This document shows, in pieces, positions 1 through 7,008 of a stretch of 64,000 bases of DNA. Each line of letters opens with the position of its first letter. Within the stretch, counting starts at the first letter, position 1. Source of the DNA: Actinomycetota bacterium. Lineage in GTDB: Bacteria; Actinomycetota; Aquicultoria; SURF-47. The DNA lies in NCBI GenBank assembly GCA_003599235.1, contig QZJE01000014.1, positions 62,001 to 126,000 on the forward strand. The letters are read 5' to 3'. The position numbers and the translations under genes are program-made. The notes under the pieces are model-generated. The model had not been told where the DNA came from, searched no databases, and worked only from the letters and a program-made list of their open reading frames with translations.

Positions 1-177
1 AAAGGCAGGAAACAAATTAGTAACGTATCCGCCAATTAACAACCATGCACTTAAAAAAATAGTCATGGCAAAAAAGGCTAAGTTAGTTTGGTTTTTTCTG
101 TCCCTAATTAGGGCAAGAAGACCTAGGATTAGGTTAACCACTGCAATTATTGGCAATAAAATCCAATGAATATTCAT
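1..177 (-). CDS. Membrane sensor protein, 5' part only (possible histidine kinase N-terminal 7TM region)
   Basis: Only the first 59 codons are in the window; the gene runs off the left edge. The ATG at 177-175 follows a good ribosome-binding site (AAGGAAAAG). The translation begins MNIHWILLPIIAVVNLILG and shows two hydrophobic helices separated by a short charged loop (RDRKNQTN). The pattern of an N-terminal helix, a small polar loop containing an Asn before LAFF, then a helix containing a Trp is what the extracellular or membrane sensor region of 7TM-type histidine kinases looks like. That assignment is a resemblance only. It could equally be another polytopic membrane protein. It lies downstream of the ABC exporter on the same strand with a 66-base gap. 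Confidence 0.5.
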   Translation of the reverse strand, partial: MNIHWILLPIIAVVNLILGLLALIRDRKNQTNLAFFAMTIFLSAWLLIGGYVTNLFPAF

Positions 178-243
178 CTTTTCCTTACCATTCTAAACCG
201 CTATATAATAATATCGGCAAGGAATAAAAATTATTGAATTTTA

Positions 244-1473
244 CTACTCCCAGCGGAAGGCTTTAACTGAAACCAAAAAGAAAACCGTCCCGAAGATAGC
301 TAGAATAAACATATCATAGGAGATAGCAGAAAAACCGGAGCCGCGCATCATCACTAGGCGCAAGCCATCAGCCAGATAATTAAGCGGAATTGCTTTTATC
401 AGTGGTTGTACTAGTTGAGGAAAAGTGTCAGTAGGAAAAAACACGCCAGCTAAAAACATCATAGGTAGAGTAATCAGTTGAGCTAGAGCCATAGCTGTTT
501 GATTGGTCCTGGCAAAACTGGCTAATGTAAAGCCTAGAGCAATAAATACAAGAGAGCCTTCTATTACTAAGGCTGTTAAGAGCCAGATGCTGCCTGCTAC
601 TTGGGCTCCAAAAGCTACAATGGCTATCCCTAATAGTAGAGCTAGCTGCAAAAGAGCTATTAATATCCTAACCAATATTTGGCTTCCCAAATACTGCGTG
701 GTAGACATAGGAGTTGCTTTAAGTCTTCTTAGTATTCCTTGTTCACGATAACCGACTAGAATCATTATTACTTGCATAACCCCGCCTTGCATAGTAAACA
801 TGGCGATAATTCCAGCAACGTAAAAATCAATGGTAGATAATTTCTTAGCGCTTATATTTTTTTCTTTAACCTTAAAAAGCTTTGGAGATTTAGCGACTTT
901 TTGGTTCATACTAGAAACCAATTGATTCATAATCATCTTGGCAGTTTGAGCCATAGTGCGGTTTGCCTCGTCATAATAAACTTGTATTTCTGAGGCCCCT
1001 ACCTTGGGCTCAGATTGTAAGTCATTCTGAGGCGAAGCCAAAGAATCTCTAGATCCTTCCTGCCTGCCGGCAGGCACGGCGCTACGCTCAGGATGACGTG
1101 TAAGACTAGCTGCCTTTGCCTTTCCTATACTTGCTTTTATATATGCTTGAGCATTATTACCAAAATCACCTGGTAATACAATTACTGCCAAGCGGTCACC
1201 ATTTTTTAATGCTTTAATTTCAGTTGCTTTTTTACCCTCTGAAACTCTAAAAACATCTATTTTTTTCAATCCCTTAACAAATTCTTTAGAAAAAGTACTT
1301 TTGGCGTTATCGATTACCGCCACTTTCATCGATATAGTGCGCTCTTTGCCAAAAGCCAAGCCGAATAAAATCATCAGAATAACCGGCATTACAAAAGTCC
1401 AGGCAATAGCCTGTTTGTTGCGAAATGTCATTTTGAAATTGGTCTTTATCAGCTTAAGAAAGGTTTTAATCAC
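244..1473 (-). CDS. ABC-2 type transporter permease
   Basis: Membrane subunit of a two-gene ABC exporter, 409 aa. It has one N-terminal transmembrane helix (about residues 20-42), a large extracytoplasmic loop (about 43-220), then five helices to the C-terminus, the standard ABC2_membrane_3 / DrrB-like topology. The GTG start overlaps the stop of the ATPase gene by one base (TAGTG), so translation is probably coupled. The substrate cannot be told from sequence; drug, lipid or peptide export are typical of the family. The extracytoplasmic loop contains about 25 residues (near 127-151, including RHPERS and VPAGRQEGS) encoded by a palindromic repeat element that keeps the reading frame open. The rest of the protein looks intact, so the gene is probably functional despite the insertion. 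Confidence 0.9.
   Translation of the reverse strand: MIKTFLKLIKTNFKMTFRNKQAIAWTFVMPVILMILFGLAFGKERTISMKVAVIDNAKSTFSKEFVKGLKKIDVFRVSEGKKATEIKALKNGDRLAVIVLPGDFGNNAQAYIKASIGKAKAASLTRHPERSAVPAGRQEGSRDSLASPQNDLQSEPKVGASEIQVYYDEANRTMAQTAKMIMNQLVSSMNQKVAKSPKLFKVKEKNISAKKLSTIDFYVAGIIAMFTMQGGVMQVIMILVGYREQGILRRLKATPMSTTQYLGSQILVRILIALLQLALLLGIAIVAFGAQVAGSIWLLTALVIEGSLVFIALGFTLASFARTNQTAMALAQLITLPMMFLAGVFFPTDTFPQLVQPLIKAIPLNYLADGLRLVMMRGSGFSAISYDMFILAIFGTVFFLVSVKAFRWE
1021..1097. repeat. Palindromic repeat element inside the ABC permease gene
   Basis: A 77-bp element whose ends are inverted repeats: GTCATTCTGAG at 1021-1031 and CTCAGGATGAC at 1087-1097, matching at 10 of 11 positions. Its centre holds the perfect 16-base palindrome TGCCTGCCGGCAGGCA at 1061-1076. 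TGTAA occurs just outside both ends (1016-1020 and 1099-1103), which may be a target-site duplication or chance. It is read through in frame by the permease. The same 16-base core recurs at 25616-25631. Elements with GTCATYCTGAG ends are common interspersed repeats in many environmental genomes; that is recalled knowledge, not tested here. Confidence 0.75.
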
Positions 1474-2384
1474 TAGTCGCGCAGCCTCCGGCCAGTTAAA
1501 TTAATAAAGACATCTTCTAGAGTTCCGCTCCTGATTTGAAGGTCGTATACATCAAAACCCGTATTTTTTGAAAGAGTCATTAACTCGATAATGGTTTCTT
1601 GGGGTCTGGTTGTAAAAACTAAATGACGGTTCTCGGTTGATTTTAGGCCCTTAACCGTACTGATTGCTTCTACTTTTTTTGATGGTAACTCCTTAGCAGA
1701 GAACTCGATAGCCGAATCCCCGGCTAATTTTGTAATTAACTCATGCGGAGTACCTATCTCGATTATTTTGCCGTGATCCATAATTGCTATGCGGTCGCAA
1801 AGAGTTTCGGCCTCCTCCATATAATGTGTGGTAAGCACAATAGATTTACCTTTTTGCCTGGTAGCTTCAACTACATCCCAAAGATGGCGACGTGCTTGCG
1901 GGTCTAGCCCAGTAGTGGGCTCATCTAAAAAAACAGCTTCAGGATCATTTACCAAAGCCAAAGCCACCGAAACTCGTTGTTTTTGGCCGCCTGAAAGCGA
2001 AGGAAAGAAAGCATCAGCTTTATCTGTAAGCGATACTTCATCAAGAATCTCAGTAATATCAACACTGCGATGATAGAAGCTGGCAAAAAGATCAATGGTT
2101 TCAGCAACCGTTAAATAATCAAAAAGAGAGGTCGATTGAAGTTGAATACCGATCATCTGTTTTACTTTATGAGCATTCTTAGCAACATCAAGCCCTTTGA
2201 TAAGAACTGAGCCCGAATCAATCGGCCGCAATGCTTCAACCATTTCCATGGTAGTGGTTTTACCAGCCCCATTAGGACCTAAGATGCCAAAGATTTCTCC
2301 TTTGTCAACCGCAAAAGAAACTCCATCAACTGCTTTAAGTCCCTCATATGATTTCGCTAAATCTTTTACCTCTATTAATGACAT
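1473..2384 (-). CDS. ABC transporter ATP-binding protein (DrrA/CcmA-like)
   Basis: Cytoplasmic ATPase of the exporter, 303 aa. Walker A is GPNGAGKTT near residue 36, the Q-loop region follows, the signature is LSGGQKQR near 130, and Walker B is AVFLDEPTTGLDP near 150, with the H-loop His in TTHYMEEAE. After the nucleotide-binding domain (about 1-220) there is a C-terminal domain of about 80 residues as in DrrA-type exporters (DUF4162-like). It overlaps the permease start by one base and is the first gene of this two-gene operon. All catalytic motifs are intact. The substrate is unknown. Confidence 0.93.
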   Translation of the reverse strand: MSLIEVKDLAKSYEGLKAVDGVSFAVDKGEIFGILGPNGAGKTTTMEMVEALRPIDSGSVLIKGLDVAKNAHKVKQMIGIQLQSTSLFDYLTVAETIDLFASFYHRSVDITEILDEVSLTDKADAFFPSLSGGQKQRVSVALALVNDPEAVFLDEPTTGLDPQARRHLWDVVEATRQKGKSIVLTTHYMEEAETLCDRIAIMDHGKIIEIGTPHELITKLAGDSAIEFSAKELPSKKVEAISTVKGLKSTENRHLVFTTRPQETIIELMTLSKNTGFDVYDLQIRSGTLEDVFINLTGRRLRD

Positions 2385-2475
2385 TAATTTCCTTTTAAGT
2401 TCAATATTTCTTAGTCTTTCTTATTATGTAGTATTTTTTTTAAGCGTCAAGAATATTTAAGGGATTGCTGATTAG

Positions 2476-2504
2476 TTGTCTTAACTAAGTATGGATGATA
2501 TAGT
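2476..2504 (+). promoter_or_regulatory. Putative sigma-70 promoter of the RRM gene
   Basis: TTGTCT at 2476-2481 and TATAGT at 2499-2504 with a 17-base spacer resemble -35 and -10 hexamers (4/6 and 5/6 matches). The predicted start near 2511 would leave a leader of about 90 nt before the ATG at 2600. Long leaders are common in cold-inducible RNA-binding protein genes, but no specific fold was identified here. Confidence 0.4.
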
Positions 2505-2599
2505 AGCTCAAGTTAGTTTACGAACATAGGATCTGATCTAATAAGTTTCTTGCCGTTTGCTTTCTAATTTAATTCCATTTGGAGAAAGGAGGTAGAAAA

Positions 2600-2947
2600 A
2601 TGTCTACTAAAATTTATGTAGGAAATCTTTCCTATAATACGACCGAAGATCAAGTCAAAGAACTTATTGAAAAAACAGGTTCTGTTGAGTCAGTTAATCT
2701 TATAATCGATAAATACTCAGGAAGAAGCAAGGGTTTTGCCTTTGTTGAGATGACTAATGATGAAGACGTAGCTAAAGCTATTTCTGAAACTAATGGTGTT
2801 GAGCTTGACGGTCGCAAAGTGACTGTAAATGAAGCTCGCCCTCCAAAACAAAATAACCGCGGATTCAATAGTGGTTATGGCGACAGAAGCGGCGGTGGAT
2901 TCAAAAAAGACGGCAGTCAAAACCGCGGATTTAGAAACCGCTACTAA
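2600..2947 (+). CDS. RRM-family RNA-binding protein, glycine-rich
   Basis: A 115-aa single-stranded RNA-binding protein. One RNA recognition motif occupies about residues 3-80, with RNP2 (IYVGNL, near residue 5) and RNP1 (KGFAFVEM, near 42) both intact, followed by a short Gly/Arg/Asn-rich tail (about 85-115). The start is set at MSTKIYV because a perfect AAAGGAGG lies 7 bases upstream; an earlier in-frame ATG at 2579 would overlap that ribosome-binding site. It is monocistronic, with a promoter-like sequence before it and a strong terminator after it. Bacterial proteins of this size and layout are often cold-induced RNA chaperones. That role is inferred from the family, not shown here. Confidence 0.92.
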   Translation: MSTKIYVGNLSYNTTEDQVKELIEKTGSVESVNLIIDKYSGRSKGFAFVEMTNDEDVAKAISETNGVELDGRKVTVNEARPPKQNNRGFNSGYGDRSGGGFKKDGSQNRGFRNRY

Positions 2948-2957
2948 AATCTAAAAC

Positions 2958-2996
2958 TAAACCGCTGGTCTTTCGACTGGCGGTTTTTTTTATTTT
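2958..2996 (+). terminator. Rho-independent terminator after the RRM gene
   Basis: ACCGCTGGTC and GACTGGCGGT form a stem around the loop TTTC and are followed by a run of eight T. It lies 10 bases after the stop codon. Confidence 0.9.
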
Positions 2997-3060
2997 ACTT
3001 TCCTTGCTAAGAAGGGTTAAAATTCAGTTAAGTTTAGCCGATAAGTAATACTATTTGAAC

Positions 3061-3111
3061 TATAGTCTGTTTACAGCCACCCCTTGGTTGTTGGGTGACA
3101 GTCATGCAGAC
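3061..3111 (+). other. Possible structured leader upstream of the beta-propeller gene
   Basis: Two nested pairings are visible: GTCTG (3065-3069) with CAGAC (3107-3111), and CACCC (3078-3082) with GGGTG (3093-3097). The segment ends about 30 bases before the start codon. It matches no riboswitch class I know. It may be a simple mRNA stem or an operator. Confidence 0.3.
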
Positions 3112-3141
3112 ATACAAATGGAACTAGTAAAGGAGTAAGCC

Positions 3142-5460
3142 ATGAAGAAGCTAGCCTTGTTAAGCATTGCCACCCTTCTTATTTTTTCTCTTATTTTTCC
3201 ATCAGGTATTATTGCCGGACGCCGCTTTAGCGTTAAAAGCGATTCCCAAAGCAACTCTATTGCTACTAATTTAGGACTTTTTGGAAGCTACACGGGAGAC
3301 ATCGCGGTAGATCCGACAAGCAATTATATCTATATTGCTGCCTGGTATACTCCAAACGGTTTTTTTAGGTCTTCTAACGACGGTCAAACCTGGGTGGGGA
3401 TGACTGGTAATGTTGACTATGGTTCAGGCCAAGACGTAGAAGTAAATCCTAGTAACGGTCACGTTTTTATCCTCTTACAAGACCTGCTAAAGAGCACCAA
3501 TCACGGAAGAACAGTTAGCGAAATCAAAAATGCCAACGGTTCTAGCATTTTGTTTCATTCCAATAAACTATTTGTAGGCACTGGTAGCGGCCAAGTAAAA
3601 GTAAGCACCAATGAAGGAGCAAGCTTTTCTACTGCAACCCTAGATACTTCATATTCAATCAGATCCCTTGCAGGTTATGGAGATACTATCTACGCACTGG
3701 GATATAATTATAATGATGGCAGCAACAAAGTTTTTAAAAGTACAAACGCTGGCTCAAGTTGGAGTGAACTATCTAAGCCAGTAACCTTAACCGATTCTTT
3801 AGATAAAATCGGAGTTAATCCGGCTAACGGCAGCGTCTTTCTAATTCCTATTTCTTATGGTACCCAAACTTACCGTTCAATTAATGGCGGCACTGACTGG
3901 ACACTTCTAAACGGCGCTCCTGTTACCGGGAACATTTCCTTTGATAGCACCGGAAGAGTATATATTGGCTGGAATTACTCTATTGATAATGGAGATAATT
4001 GGACGGCCTTCGGCAGAGGCGGAAACTATAACCACCATATTGTTGTTGACCCTAGTAACAACAATACACTCTATGATACTTCTTCTCCCGGTTTTTGGAA
4101 AAGCACTGACCAGGGAGCTACGTGGACCTCTTCGGTTGATGGCATAATTGGTGTAGTGGTAACTTCGGTTTCTCAAGCTAACAATAAAAATATTGTCTGG
4201 ACAGCTACTCAAAACGGCTATGCTAAATGCACCAACTTCAACTCAACTTCACCTGACTGGAGCTATCCGGTTAGGCCCAACAATAACTTTATCTCAGGAG
4301 GCCAAGACAGCATTTGGGTTCATCCCAGTGAACCTAATATTGTTCTGGCCGGATGCTCAGGAGCCTTATGGAGGACAGCTGATAGTGGAACCAGTTGGAC
4401 TCAGATGGATATGACAATCGGCAGTGGTGCACCGCTGCCATCAGAGATAGTAAGTGATTCTAATGCGAACAACATTTATGTTGCTGTTGCTAAAAATGTT
4501 GGCAGTGGCCAAACTGCAGGATTCATTAAAAGCGCTGATGAGGGAGCTACCTGGAGCTCTATGAGTTTTCCAACTGACAGTGCTCAATCAGTAGCAGTAG
4601 CTAAAGATGGCGATATTTATGTAGGTGCCGGCTCTGGAGCAAGAGAAGAAACAACCAAAGGAATCTATAAATATAGTTCAGGGGCTTGGAGTCGTCTATC
4701 AGCACCAAATGCTAACTTCCCGTCAATTGTAGCTGACCCAGAGAATGCCAACACTATTTATGCAGTAGCTAAATCAGGTACAAGCGCCGGATTTTACAAA
4801 ACAACCAACGGCGGTAAAACCTGGACTAGAATAACCTCCGGCTTAAGTGGCTTGCAAGAGTTTACCACCCTAACTATTCAGAAATCGACAACTCCAAATA
4901 GCCTTTATTTGGGTGCAGTTTTAAGCAAAGACCAAAGGGGAGCTATTTACAAATCAAGCGATGGTGGAACAAGTTGGGGAGTGTTTTATAAAGGGCTAAA
5001 ATCAGAATCATTTAGAGCTCTATTATTTGACGGATTGGTGGCCGGTAACGAGCGCGGACTATACAACGTTAAATCAAAAGCCAAACTGGTTCTGTCCTCA
5101 AACAAAAAAACCGGCTTGATGAAAGTAAGCTTAAGAGATGCTACTACCTTTAAGAAAAGAAAAAAGGTAGGCAAGAAAAAGAAAATAGTAAACACCTACA
5201 AGCAATTAAGAAACAGAATAGTAACTATCTATAAGCTAACTAAAAAGAGAGTAAAAGTTAAAAAAAGATGGCGGACTAAAAAAGTCTGGAAAAAAGTTAA
5301 AAACGTCAAAATTGGCAAAGCAGGATATACCTGGTTTAGAGTAAGAGCAGCTAAAGGCACTATCTTGCAAGCTAGGTGGAAACCGGTAAAAAGAAGCGAT
5401 AAAGCAGAATATGCAGCTGCTAAATCTGGCAATTCTCAAAAAGGCGGCAGGGGAAGTTAA
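3142..5460 (+). CDS. Secreted Asp-box (BNR/VPS10-like) beta-propeller protein with lysine-rich tail
   Basis: 772 aa with an N-terminal signal peptide (KKLALLSIATLLIFSLIFP, probably cleaved near residue 25). At least eight Asp-box motifs (S/T-x-D/N-x-G-x-T/S-W) are visible, for example SNDGQTW, STNAGSSW, SINGGTDW, STDQGATW, TADSGTSW, SADEGATW, TTNGGKTW and SSDGGTSW. This is the repeat of sialidase, sortilin and photosystem-assembly propellers, so about residues 45-640 should form one or two beta-propellers. The last 130 residues are strikingly basic (KKRKKVGKKKK, KKRVKVKKRWRTKK) and end in a beta-sandwich-like stretch. No sialidase active-site set was recognised. The ATG follows AAAGGAG at good spacing. 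The lipoprotein gene lies 54 bases downstream and is probably co-transcribed. It is likely cell-surface bound, with the basic tail perhaps holding it to anionic polymers (inference). Confidence 0.85.
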   Translation: MKKLALLSIATLLIFSLIFPSGIIAGRRFSVKSDSQSNSIATNLGLFGSYTGDIAVDPTSNYIYIAAWYTPNGFFRSSNDGQTWVGMTGNVDYGSGQDVEVNPSNGHVFILLQDLLKSTNHGRTVSEIKNANGSSILFHSNKLFVGTGSGQVKVSTNEGASFSTATLDTSYSIRSLAGYGDTIYALGYNYNDGSNKVFKSTNAGSSWSELSKPVTLTDSLDKIGVNPANGSVFLIPISYGTQTYRSINGGTDWTLLNGAPVTGNISFDSTGRVYIGWNYSIDNGDNWTAFGRGGNYNHHIVVDPSNNNTLYDTSSPGFWKSTDQGATWTSSVDGIIGVVVTSVSQANNKNIVWTATQNGYAKCTNFNSTSPDWSYPVRPNNNFISGGQDSIWVHPSEPNIVLAGCSGALWRTADSGTSWTQMDMTIGSGAPLPSEIVSDSNANNIYVAVAKNVGSGQTAGFIKSADEGATWSSMSFPTDSAQSVAVAKDGDIYVGAGSGAREETTKGIYKYSSGAWSRLSAPNANFPSIVADPENANTIYAVAKSGTSAGFYKTTNGGKTWTRITSGLSGLQEFTTLTIQKSTTPNSLYLGAVLSKDQRGAIYKSSDGGTSWGVFYKGLKSESFRALLFDGLVAGNERGLYNVKSKAKLVLSSNKKTGLMKVSLRDATTFKKRKKVGKKKKIVNTYKQLRNRIVTIYKLTKKRVKVKKRWRTKKVWKKVKNVKIGKAGYTWFRVRAAKGTILQARWKPVKRSDKAEYAAAKSGNSQKGGRGS

Positions 5461-5514
5461 ACACATAACGTAGGAGCTTAACCCCTGTGTCTACCTTAGA
5501 TGCAAGGAGGAAAC

Positions 5515-5937
5515 ATGAATCGTGGCAAGTTCATCATAGTATTGGTACTGATAGCTATCTTGGCAACGGGATTAGCTGGTTGCTCAAAAAACACTAAAAC
5601 CAGTTCGGATGATGGAGGAACTGTTAAAGAACTGGTAGCTAAAGAAAGAGATAAGCTTCCAAAAACAATGCCTGAAAACTTCCCTCTATACAAAGGGGCT
5701 AAACTGGAATCCAGTTCCGGTAGAGATTTAAAAGATATTTACGTTACCTGGGCAACAAAGGATAAGTTTAAAAAGGTAGCTGACTATTACAAAAAAGCCC
5801 TTCCGGAAAGCGGCTTTAAAATCGACAATACATCTAGCGATGAAAAACAAGTAGTTTACTCTATTAAAAAGGGAGCCGGCTCAGTAATTGTATATGACTT
5901 CGGTTATAAGGTAACCATAACATTAGTTTTGAAATAA
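5515..5937 (+). CDS. Putative lipoprotein of unknown function
   Basis: 140 aa. The start at 5515 is chosen because AAGGAGG lies 5 bases upstream and the protein then begins with a classical lipoprotein signal: MNRGK, a hydrophobic helix, and the lipobox LAGC (Cys near residue 23). The mature part has a short low-complexity linker, then a domain that starts PENFPLYKGAKLESS. That pattern (a small domain introduced by FP-x-Y-x-GAK) is found in several small exported proteins of unknown function. It follows the beta-propeller gene on the same strand and is probably in its operon, suggesting an extracytoplasmic partner, but no activity can be assigned. Confidence 0.8.
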   Translation: MNRGKFIIVLVLIAILATGLAGCSKNTKTSSDDGGTVKELVAKERDKLPKTMPENFPLYKGAKLESSSGRDLKDIYVTWATKDKFKKVADYYKKALPESGFKIDNTSSDEKQVVYSIKKGAGSVIVYDFGYKVTITLVLK

Positions 5938-5943
5938 TTGGTC

Positions 5944-5971
5944 GTAGGGGCGTATTGCAATACGCCCCTAC
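5944..5971. repeat. Perfect 28-bp palindrome between convergent genes
   Basis: Two 14-base arms (GTAGGGGCGTATTG and its complement) meet without a loop. It sits between the stops of the lipoprotein and MerR genes, where it could serve as a bidirectional transcription barrier. It belongs with the GTAGGGG...CCCCTAC repeats at 13472-13501 and 20663-20689. Confidence 0.8.
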
Positions 5972-5973
5972 AA

Positions 5974-6777
5974 TTAATCAACCAATATCTGAATCTCAGT
6001 TAAATAATTCTTAGGGTTGCCTTTAAATATCATCCCCGGGCCTTTGATGTAAACTTCCCGGCTGGGTACTTTGGGCTTATAACCCTTTTCGTTGATATAG
6101 CCCATTATCTTTTCATAACTTCGGCCGATATCTTCGTAAGGACCTTTATGGATCAAAGCAACCGCTTTGCCACCTTCTAGCTCGTGGACCTTAACTCCAT
6201 CAGAATCCTCACCTTTTCTTACAGGAAAAGCCACCTCAATGTCGGCACCCTCTTCCTTGTATTCGGCATCGTAATAAAGGTCTAGGGGCTTGCCGTTGAT
6301 ATGGCGACCCATCTTCTTGGCAATTTTTCCAAACTTATCGCCAACTTCATTGTATTTACCTTTAAACCTGATACCAGCTACCAGTATCTTATCGATTTGC
6401 TTTTCTTCTACTTCAAAATGATCTCCATTAGCCATTTGGGCCTCCTTCTCAATATCAATTATCGTATTTAATTGGCTTACGATTTTTCTCTGCTTAGCAA
6501 TTTTGGCAAGTATCTCTTCTTTGCGCTTCTCAAAAAAATCAAGTCCGTCAGCTTCGTCATTAGCCTTTTTAAGCAAATGTGCTATTTCATCTAAACTGAA
6601 CTCCAAAGCTTTCAGGTTACTTATTATCCTAGCCCGCTCAGCATTTCGGTGATTGTAATAACGGTAGAGCGTCTCTTCATCTATCTTTGCTGGAACAAGT
6701 AGGCCCATTTCATGATAAAGTCTGAGCGCTTTGATTGATAACCCACTAATTCTTGAGAACTCGCCTATGCTATACAA
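5974..6777 (-). CDS. MerR-family regulator with GyrI-like effector-binding domain
   Basis: 267 aa from the TTG at 6777, chosen because AAAGGGGGG lies just upstream and the protein then starts MYSIGEFSRISGLSIKALR, the exact point where MerR proteins begin; the open frame extends 20 codons further up without a ribosome-binding site. Layout: winged-helix DNA-binding domain (about 1-70), linker coiled coil (about 75-115), and C-terminal GyrI/AraC-effector-like domain (about 125-267, ending LTEIQILVD). This BltR/BmrR-like arrangement binds small hydrophobic or cationic ligands and activates promoters with long spacers. No target gene is adjacent: the neighbours are a convergent lipoprotein and a phosphatase. 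Confidence 0.88.
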   Translation of the reverse strand: MYSIGEFSRISGLSIKALRLYHEMGLLVPAKIDEETLYRYYNHRNAERARIISNLKALEFSLDEIAHLLKKANDEADGLDFFEKRKEEILAKIAKQRKIVSQLNTIIDIEKEAQMANGDHFEVEEKQIDKILVAGIRFKGKYNEVGDKFGKIAKKMGRHINGKPLDLYYDAEYKEEGADIEVAFPVRKGEDSDGVKVHELEGGKAVALIHKGPYEDIGRSYEKIMGYINEKGYKPKVPSREVYIKGPGMIFKGNPKNYLTEIQILVD

Positions 6778-6964
6778 TTGTTCCCCCCTTTCTCTATTAT
6801 AGTCGACAAAAACCAAATCCGAATATCGAAATACCAAACATATACTAAATCCTAACGTCCAAAAAATCGCTTAATGTTTCGGATTTAAATATTCGAAATT
6901 GTTTCGTATTTAGAATTTAGTGCTTAGTATTTCTTGACCAGCCATTAAATAGATCCTAAAGCCG

Positions 6965-6987
6965 ACCCTTGGGGGAGAGTCAAGGGT
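6965..6987 (-). repeat. Hairpin downstream of the SpoIIE-type phosphatase gene
   Basis: ACCCTTG (6965-6971) and CAAGGGT (6981-6987) form a 7-bp stem about 20 bases after the stop of the phosphatase gene. There is no clear T-run, so it may be an intergenic repeat or a weak terminator. Confidence 0.4.
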
Positions 6988-7008
6988 AGAGCCAATAATA
7001 ATTTGCCC

